A DNA stretch of 64,000 nt from Cacajao melanocephalus (taxonomy: Eukaryota; Chordata; Mammalia; Primates; Pitheciidae). The stretch spans positions 60,008 through 124,007 of the forward strand of contig CAUYLG010033055.1 in the NCBI GenBank assembly GCA_963573385.1, given 5' to 3'. Positions 55,390-64,000 of the stretch are shown here, piece by piece (positions within the stretch are counted from its first letter, which is position 1; every line of letters begins with the position of its first letter). The position numbers and the translations under genes are program-made. The notes under the pieces are model-generated. The model made no database searches. It saw only the letters and a list, made by a program, of their open reading frames with translations, and was not told the DNA's origin.

Positions 55390-55870
55390 GGGAAACAGTA
55401 ACGTTTCTGTGAAAAAACTATAACCATGAACATCAGCAATGATAAGTCCTACTGTCATTACATACTCCATGATGTGAGGAAATGAGATGGGGATTTCCCC
55501 TCTGTAGTCTCCTTCCCCCAAACCTCAACCCATAACCTCAGTCTAATCATAAGAAAACATCCAATAAGCCAAAATAACAGGACTTTCTTACAAAACATCT
55601 AACCGATACACTTTAAAACATTTAAGAGATCATGAAAAATAGGGAAAGGCTGAGAACCACCACAGGTCAGAAAAACTTAGTAGGAGACATGACAACTAAA
55701 TGAACTGTGGTATCGTGGATTGGATTCTGAAACCAACCACCCAACCAAAGAAAGACAATAGTGAAATAACCGGCAAAATCCAAATAAAGTCTTGAGTTTA
55801 GTTAATGACAATATAATGATACTGATTTCTTAGTTTTGACAAATATACCATGGCTATATAAATCTAAAAT
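55390..55870 (+). mobile_element. Probable old LINE 3' segment
   Basis: Phrases such as gacatgacaactaaatgaac, tggattggattctgaaacca and ttagttttgacaaatatacc resemble an old mammalian L1-type 3' end. Family and ends are uncertain. Confidence 0.4.
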
Positions 55871-55882
55871 TATTCTAAAATA

Positions 55883-56298
<416 letters not shown>

Positions 56299-56811
56299 TT
56301 GCCCAGACTGGAATGCAGTCGCACAATCTCAGCTCACTGCAACCTCTGCCTCCTGGATTCAAGTGATTCTCCTGCCTCAGCCTCTTGAGCCGAGTAGCTG
56401 GGACTACAGGCACGTGGCACCATGCCTGACTAATTTTTTGATATTTTTAATAGAGACAGGGTTTCACCATGTTAGCCAGGATGGTCTCAATCTCCTGACC
56501 TCGTTATCCACCCACCTCGGCCTCCCAAAGTGCTGGGACTACAGGCGTGAGCCACCGCAGCTGGCAAAGAAAGTTATTCTTTAAAGCGAACTTGGTTACA
56601 TAACAACCCAATGTAAAGGCATTCATTTTTTAAAATGACATTCACTTTTAAAAGTGGTAAGAGAAACAAATTTAAAAATCTAAAAATGTTACATAAAATG
56701 TTAAACAGGAAGAACAAAAAAATATGAACAGACGATTAGAATTATTTAAAAACATATGCGGTTTAAGGAAAAAAAAAAAGACAGGTAGCAATTGAGAGAG
56801 CTTGTACTTTT

Positions 56812-56944
56812 CTTTTCTTTCTTTCTTTTTTTTTTTAAGGCAAGGTCTCACTCTGTTGCCCAGGCTGGAGTTCAGTGCCCTGACTGTAGCTCACTGCAGC
56901 CTGAAACATCTGGGCCCAAATGATAATCCCACCTTGGCCTTCCA
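56812..56944 (-). mobile_element. Alu half-element, reverse orientation
   Basis: T/C-rich head, caaggtctcactctgttgcc ... cccaccttggccttcc; about one arm only. Confidence 0.85.
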
Positions 56945-57008
56945 TCCATACTTTTATAAATCTTAACTTCAAAGGAATTTAAGGCAAAAACTCACAAATA
57001 TAATTCTA

Positions 57009-57228
57009 CTTTTTTAATTTTGGGGGCAGGGGGGACAAGGTCTCACTCTGTCCTTCCAGGCTGGAGTGCACTGATGCAATCACAACTCACTGAAGCTTCA
57101 AATTCCCGGGCTCAAGCAATCCTTCTGCCTCAGCCTCGAGTAGCAGGTGCAGTCCTCCACATCCAGCTAATTTTTTTAATTTTTTTTATTTTTTGTAGAG
57201 AAAGTGTCTCACTACAGTCCCCAGGCTG
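57009..57228 (-). mobile_element. Old truncated Alu, reverse orientation
   Basis: acaaggtctcactctgtcct ... gtgtctcactacagtcccca; the 5' element end is missing. Confidence 0.88.
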
Positions 57229-57564
57229 ATAATTCCACTGTTTTAAAACAGAAAATGTTAAATGAACAATTTAACAGGAAAAAAAATAAGATCTCCATAG
57301 AAGCCTATATGACGACATATCTACTTGAAGAGATAATACTTTTAGGCTTCTACACAATCTGAATCAAGGGAAGTAATTGTGCCACTGATTGAACATGTAC
57401 TGACCAAACCACAAATCAAAAGGACTCTATACAATTCAAGGCCAGTTTAGTTGTGTTTAAGATGAACAGAAAAACAGTGGTCTTTGCCCACAGTGGGAGC
57501 ACACAACTCAGAAAAGAGCATTTGAGTTTGCAGTTGAATAAAGAAAAGGAGAAGGGTTAATACA

Positions 57565-58115
57565 CATTCATTAAGTCAACAATATTTATTGAGCATCGAA
57601 TACAAGTCAGGCACTACAACAGAAACTAAAGACTTAGCAATTAACGTAACAGACAAAAATCTGTGACTTTAAACAGCTTAAAATCTAGCTGGATAGAAAC
57701 AGTCAAAAACAAAGTACCAGATGCAGTAGCTCACACCTGTGATCCCAGCACTTTGGGAGGCTGAGGTGTGAAGATCATCTGAGGTCAGGAGCTCGAGATC
57801 AGCCTGGCCAACATGGTGAAACCCCGTCTCTACGAAAAATACAAAAATTACCTGGGAGTGGTAGCACGCACCTGTAGTGCACCTCTGGCTACTCAGGAGG
57901 CTGAGACATGAAAATCACTTGAGCCCAGGAGGTAGAGGTTGCAGTGAGCCAAGAATGTGCCACTGCACCAGCCTGCCAACAGAGCAAGACTCTGTCTCAA
58001 ACAACAACAACAACAACAACAAAAAAGTAAAATGTTTAGCATGTAAGATGATGTTGAGTGCTATTGGAGAAAAAACAATACAGGTAAGTGAGTTAAGACA
58101 AAGGGCGGCAAACAA
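57565..58115 (+). mobile_element. L2-like LINE fragment interrupted by an Alu
   Basis: Left part has aacaatatttattgagcatc and gcaattaacgtaacagacaa. The right part after the Alu continues with tgagtgctattggagaaaaa and caggtaagtgag, in the order of the L2 3' end. Orientation not firmly set. Confidence 0.55.
57714..58026 (+). mobile_element. Alu SINE with (CAA)n tail
   Basis: Starts accagatgcagtagctcaca and ends ctcaaacaacaacaacaac. Confidence 0.94.
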
Positions 58116-59154
58116 AGAAATGTGAGCTGAAGCACTCAAGCCCATGAGACACAGAGATCCCACCAACCAACAGCAACTCACCAACAGCAAAGCCAGGAGC
58201 AAATTAGGCAATAACATTTTTTTGTAGTAAAGATTCCAGAAATAATTAGATTAAATGTCCACTTAATGCAGATTTCAGTAAATTCACAACACCTCAGTGA
58301 TCAACACAGCTTTATAGAATTTTGATCAGGCATTAAAACTGGCATTCAAGAGTTGCTTGCTGGCCCTGTTCTGGTTAACTGGTAGGTCTCATTATCCTGA
58401 ACAAAGACTAAAAGTTGACACCATTTTATAAAACCTATTTATGCAAATAGCCATTCTCTGTATTAGTATTATCAAGCCAAATTTTAAAAAAACTGATTTA
58501 TTATAAAAGCTGATCCTGAGGCTGTATCATTCTATAAGCTCTAACGCTGACTATCTGGTCTAACAAAATCGCATCCTTAAACATGTACAGCTAATTTCAT
58601 GATCTATATTTAATTTATAAATGTGTTTTGGCTTTATCATAAAGAACTTTTATGAAATCAAATTAATAAAATTAAAGTCGGGTTAACCCTGGGATTCCAA
58701 TCAACACTCAAGTTTGAAAAACACCACATGAGAGGGGGGAAGAAAAGGAGTACTGAAGTAATTCAAGAATAAAGTGATAAGGGCCCTGACTGGGTTGACA
58801 GCAGTGAGCATAGAAAGAAAAATATTTTTAATTTTAAAATTAAAAATTAACTCTAAAATTAAAAACCCAGATGCAATCATATGAGAAGGAAGAACAGATC
58901 AAAAGATAATTGAGCCCTAAATGAGCCACTGCTACAACAGAGAATACAGAACTTCATTGAGGTTATTCACACAGTAATTAGCTAGCACAGAAAAACAAAA
59001 ACGGCAGTTCAAAGAAAGAACACCATTAACACCATTCTTCAGCATTTTGGTCTCATAATCTGTTTAGTTTATATGTGTTATAGCTATGAACATTTAACAT
59101 AACAGAAATGAAAAACTAAGAGATTTTTACAATTTACCGGTGGTAATGGTTGTT

Positions 59155-59443
59155 TTTGATATAAGGTCTCACTCTGGCCCAGTCTGAAGTGCAGTGGTGC
59201 AATCACAGCTCACAGTAGCCTTGCCCTCCCAGGCTTAGGTGATCCTCCCACCTCAACTTCCCACATAGCAGAGACCACAGGTGCACACTACCACTACCAT
59301 ATCTGGCTAATTTTTTCTAATTTTAGGAGAGACAGAGTTTGACCATTGCCCAGGCTGGTCCTGAACTCCTGGGCTCAAACAATCAGCCTGCCTTGGCCTC
59401 ACAAAGTGCTAGGATTCCAGGTATGAGCCACCACACCTGGCCT
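59155..59443 (-). mobile_element. Old Alu, reverse orientation
   Basis: aaggtctcactctggcccag ... gagccaccacacctggcc. Confidence 0.92.
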
Positions 59444-59472
59444 ATTTTTTATTTTTATTAAAAATTGTAATA

Positions 59473-60006
59473 GCAAGCCCTCAATATCCATGGGAGTCTA
59501 GGGAGACTGGTTCCAGGAACATCATGGATACCAAAATCCATAGATGTTCGTCTCTTATAGAAAATGGCGTAGTATTTGCGTATAACCTATACACATTCTC
59601 CCTTATACTTTAAATCGCCTGGATCTAGATTACTTATGATCATCTAATACAATGTAAATCATTGTTATACTGTATTATTTGTATCTTCATTGAGTTTTGT
59701 TTTGGAGACTTAGCTCACTGCAACCTCCACCTCCTGAGTAGCTGGGATTACAGGCACATGCCACCATGCCCAGCTAATTTTTGTATTTTTAGAAGATACG
59801 GGGTTTCATCATGTTGGCCAGGCTGGTCTCGAACTCCTGACCTCAAATGACCCGCCCACCTCGGCCTCCCAAAGTGATAGGATTACAGGCGTGAGCCATA
59901 GCACACAGCCTGTTCTATTATTTTATTGGCTTTTTATCACATGTATTTTTGATCTGCAATTGTTGAATCTGCAGAAGCTAAACCTGCAAATATGGAGGAC
60001 CAACTG
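59473..60006 (+). mobile_element. MER2 DNA transposon split by an Alu
   Basis: Left part: aagccctcaatatccatggg, ccaaaatccatagatg, ggcgtagtatttgcgtataa. Right part: atgtatttttgatctgcaat ... ggaggaccaactg followed by TA. The third copy of this family in intron 1. Confidence 0.85.
59692..59909 (-). mobile_element. Alu with internal deletion, reverse orientation, inside MER2
   Basis: ttgttttggagac is joined directly to ttagctcactgcaacctcca, so about 60 bp of the arm is missing. Ends gagccatagcacacagcc. Confidence 0.92.
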
Positions 60007-60074
60007 TACCTACTAATATAAATAACACTTTTAAAAATAAACTATTTGTCATTAAAAAAAATTAGTGATTGAGG

Positions 60075-60200
60075 GCAAGCATGGTTGCTCATGCCTATAA
60101 TCCTAGCACTTTGGGAGGCCGAGGCAGGAGGATCACTTGAGCCCAGGAGAGTTTGAGGCCAGCCTGAGCAACAGAGCCTTCTTTTATTTAAAAAAAAAAA
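60075..60200 (+). mobile_element. Alu left monomer
   Basis: ggcaagcatggttgctcatg ... gcctgagcaacagagcc, followed by an A12 run. A single arm with its own tail, like a free left Alu monomer. Confidence 0.85.
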
Positions 60201-60212
60201 ACATTGTTTTCA

Positions 60213-61520
60213 TTAGTAAGTGGTGTCGTTTTACACTTTTGCCAATTTCTTTAATATCTGTCTAATAGGAGACAGATTCTCATAACTGTTTCTGCATTCA
60301 ATCTGTTCCAATATGTTGTTTTGGTTCAAGTATACGAAGAAAATCCAATATCAAACTTAGCTTAGAAGAGGGAGAGTGTTTGAACAGCCTTCTGAGGTCA
60401 CTGTGGATCTCGTGCTTTGATATTACACCAAAACTGTTCTAGTTAAAAGTGGCTAGTTGAGCTTACAATTCAATCTCATAGTTGCTTTGCCTCAAAATAA
60501 CCACCACAAAGTTAAGTTAGCGGTGGTAATTTTTCTTAAAAGATTAGATGCAACTTGGAATCTGAAATTGTATCAGTGAACTTATCCTACTCTGCCACAT
60601 TAACATTTATTAGCCTACTCACTTTAAATGAATCTTTAACCCATGCATGATGTTATAAATCATCATTCCTCATCTAAAAAGTACTGGTCCACTGAGTTGT
60701 GCAGATTTTCCAGAAATTGGCATATTTCAAAAAAATCACGTTTGTTAAACCCATTAATCTCATCAGAAAGTCTACAAGTACTGCGAAGCTGTCATGCTCA
60801 CAGTAACAACAATAGTTTTCCAAAAATTTTAATTTTTGCTTGAAAGCCCAAATGTTCTCTTTGCCAACAAATATGGTCAGTTGTTTTCCTTCAAGTGACA
60901 GTCTCACTTCATTGATTTGAAAAAATGTCTGCCAAATACCTAAGTCTGAATAATCATTGTTTGTCAGCCCCTCTTAAATAAAAATGGAATTTCCATGAAA
61001 AAAGTGGCTAGAGCAGCTCACAACTTAATCACATAAGTGCTTTTCCTCAAAACCCAACACACCTCAATATGCAGAAGCACTTTACACACATTCCGATCCT
61101 GTTGCACATGTTACAACTGTGTGCATGCAAGGATCAAAATTTAATAAAATTAATCGTTTTTAGTGCTTCATCCAGGACATTCTCAAACAAAACTGGTTTT
61201 TTTATATGCAAGTGCTAAGGTGCCAACAGTTTTCACTCATTGCTTTTGCCCCATGCGTACAAATGTCCAACACGGTTTAAAAAAAAAAAAAAAGTAACAT
61301 CTCAGTATTACTATGAAAATAGTTTCTGAGTGGTTGAAACTCAAGAATCACTTGAACCTAAGAGGCTGAGGCTGCAGTGAACCAAGATGTCGCCACTGCA
61401 CTCCAACCTGGGTGACCGAGTGAGACCCTATCTCAAAAAAAAAAAAAAAAAAAAAAAAAAGAGTAGTTTTGACCCCACAAATCCCCAGGAATCTAGGGCC
61501 ACACTTTGAGAACAGCTCAC
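60213..61520 (-). pseudogene. Degenerate hAT-type (Charlie) transposase fossil
   Basis: On the - strand the region reads as a broken hAT transposase. The frame 60674-60907 keeps SLEGKQLTIFVGKENIWAFK and LKFLENY, like the EVSLSLQGKQLTVF block of ZBED/Charlie transposases. Flanking stop-riddled segments keep FMEIPFLFKRG upstream and HAWVKDSFK downstream. A TIR-like end (gttctcaaagtgtggccc on the - strand) sits near 61515. An Alu 3' piece (61333-61461) lies inside. No open frame longer than about 77 codons remains, so it is inactive. The exact family name is uncertain. Confidence 0.8.
61333..61461 (+). mobile_element. Alu 3' fragment (right arm end)
   Basis: gaatcacttgaacctaagag ... gagaccctatctc plus A23; only the last third of an Alu. 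Confidence 0.9.
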
Positions 61521-61682
61521 CTAAATATATCCAGACACCATATGAATCAGAAGTCATAATACTCTGCCTTTTCTTGCCTCACAGAGAACCTAGAACATAT
61601 AATGTATTCAAATTACGTATTTGTAAAATTTATAATGAAACCTAGAAATCACTACTCTTGTAACTTAAAAAAGGCAAGTAAA

Positions 61683-62230
<548 letters not shown>

Positions 62231-63298
62231 TTAATGAAGGGTACTTTATTATACCTGTCAAACTACAGAATCTAAATGATACTCTGTCATACATCAGTGC
62301 CAAATTAAGAGACTAATACCTACTAAAATTTGTTTTAAACAAGTTGCTTCTGTTCTCACTTCTTCACCACTGTAAGATATCATCAACAGTTACAGTCATC
62401 CTTCTAACCCTCCTGCAACTCTAAAACAACTACCCCAATCTACCCCCAACTCCCTATATATTCACTCCTTACTCCATCACCATAAAAGAAAGACAAAATA
62501 AAAATCTTGATCCAGGGACCTTTTAGCTTCCTTAAATGCCTCTATTGTCTTTTCAAAAAAAAAAAAAATCACAAAAACACACAACCTCATTACCGTGGGG
62601 GACCCAAATTTCCCACTCAATTGACCTGCGAAATGCTAGAAGAAACTTCTGTTGAAGGACTTGGGAAAGGCAGGAACAAAGAGGTATTATCAACCAATCA
62701 ATAATAATTTATTGAGCATTCTGAAAGTGTTAAATCCTGTGAGAGATCCATCCAAACGTGGAAAATACAACAGGTTTTAGTGCCTGTACCACAGTGGACT
62801 ACATGTACGTGCAACCATAGATGAGAAAGTATAATGAACAGCATTTGTGTGCAAGAAGTCTAGGAAAAAGATAAGCCAGTGACGCATGATCGGGGAAAAT
62901 AACAGAAAAAAGTAAAGAACATATCTGTAGTCCTGGTTTCTGTAGTGCTAAAAAGTTAAGAGGCACAGGAAAGTTATACTAATTTACCAATCTTAGCCGA
63001 ATGACAGAAAACATTAACTTGATTGTTGCAGCAAAAGTGAGTAGATTCTGCAGTAATGTATTTTCCACAACAATAAGATCATTTTCCTCCTTCCAGAAAG
63101 AGAATAAACTAATGATTTCAAACTGAAGTCTATAGACTAGCATTCTGGTGTTTATCTGAAAGTACTGCTTAGAAAAGAAATGGCCATACAAATTTTAACC
63201 AACTGGAGAACTTAACTATTTTAAGTGTTTTAAAGAATTTGCTGGAACAAAAGATAAAACAGACTAACTGAACTGACATCTACAGGTTAAAGTTTTCA

Positions 63299-63597
63299 GC
63301 AGGGGCCATGGCTCACACCTGTAATCATAGCACTTTGGGAGACTAAGGCCTGAGTCCAGGAGTTCAAGACCAGCCTGGGCAATATGGTGAAACCCTGTCT
63401 CTACTAAAAATACAAAACAAATTAGCCAGGCATGATGGCATGTGCCTATAGTCCCAGATACTCTGGAGGCTGAGGTGGGAGAATCAATTACCTGAGCCCA
63501 GGAGGCAGACGCTGCAATGAGCCAAGACTGTGCACTGTACACCAGCCTGGGCAACCACAGTGAGACTGCCTCAAAAAAAAAAAAAAAAAAAAAAAAG
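63299..63597 (+). mobile_element. Alu SINE
   Basis: Starts agcaggggccatggctcaca and ends gactgcctc plus A23. Confidence 0.94.
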
Positions 63598-63724
63598 TTT
63601 AAATTTTTCTTGAAAACTACACTAAATCGATTTTATAAGTTAAATCTTCTCATTTTGTTAAATATATACTCAATTTACTGAAATACTGTTGGAAGGAAAA
63701 CGGGGAAAAAATTTTGAACTAGAG

Positions 63725-64000
63725 GTCAAGCGAGATGGCTCACGCCTATAATCCTAGCACTTTGGGAGGCCAAGGCGAGTGGATCACCAGAGGTCAGGAG
63801 CTTAAGATCAGCCTGGCCAACGTGGCGAAATCTCATCTCTACTAAAATTAGTCGGGCATGGTGGCAGGCGCTTGTAACCCCAGCTACTTGAGAGGCTGAG
63901 GCAGGAGAATCACTTGAATCTGGGAGGCAGAGATTGCACCACTGCACTCTAGCCTGGGTAACGGAGCAGGAGGGAGCGGGAGCGAGCGAGCGAGGGAGGG
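63725..64000 (+). mobile_element. Alu SINE running to the window edge
   Basis: Starts gtcaagcgagatggctcacg; missing about 20 bp before tgcaccactgcactctagcc. The tail is replaced by a GAGC/GAGG-rich repeat. Confidence 0.92.
63966..64000. repeat. (GAGC)n / GGGA-rich simple repeat
   Basis: gagcaggagggagcgggagc, then gagcgagcgagggaggg to the edge. It probably continues outside the window. Confidence 0.85.

Noticed and set aside
60674..60907. 77-codon frame on the - strand in intron 1 as a possible gene
   Set aside because: It is a surviving piece of a decayed hAT transposase with stops on both sides; recorded as a pseudogene.

Overview
The window is primate nuclear DNA. It is dense in Alu SINEs (about 40 copies or fragments) and also carries MIR, L2, L1, MER2/Tigger, MER1 and hAT-Charlie fossils. 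It holds a well-known tail-to-tail gene pair: the 3' end of CUL1 on the + strand (last coding exon 791-871, then the 3' UTR) and most of EZH2 on the - strand (exon 20 at about 6870-7196 up to exon 2 at 46534-46657, with intron 1 running past the right edge). All 19 coding exons of EZH2 can be placed with GT-AG splice sites. Their lengths add to 2241 nt, which is 746 codons plus stop. A second in-frame donor for exon 8 adds 15 nt and gives the 751-residue isoform.

Layout: 1-790, last CUL1 intron; 791 to about 1390, CUL1 last exon and 3' UTR with two poly(A) signals; about 1390-6870, intergenic DNA with three Alus; about 6870-46657, EZH2 exons 20 to 2; 46658-64000, part of EZH2 intron 1. The EZH2 promoter and exon 1 lie outside the window. 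No rRNA, tRNA, CRISPR array or prokaryotic feature is visible.

Functionally, CUL1 is the scaffold of SCF ubiquitin ligases and EZH2 is the H3K27 methyltransferase of PRC2. They are neighbours by position only, so nothing here suggests joint regulation. The EZH2 frame is open throughout, and the hot-spot codons Y641, A677 and A687 (746-residue numbering) are the normal ones. Two acidic residues in the SANT1 acidic loop region (195 and 209) differ from the human protein as I remember it. This suggests a non-human simian or a variant allele; the sequence alone does not let me name the species.

I found no new multi-gene system. The most interesting non-coding items are these: an old scrambled hAT transposase with an internal segment duplication; a three-level transposon nest (MER2 > MER1 > Alu); a 34-bp poly(A)-bearing insertion with a 13-bp target duplication; two Alus that landed at the same site; the alternative exon 8 donor; a candidate stop-carrying pseudoexon in intron 9; miR-101, let-7 and miR-26 seed matches in the EZH2 3' UTR; and several sequences able to form unusual structures in introns.
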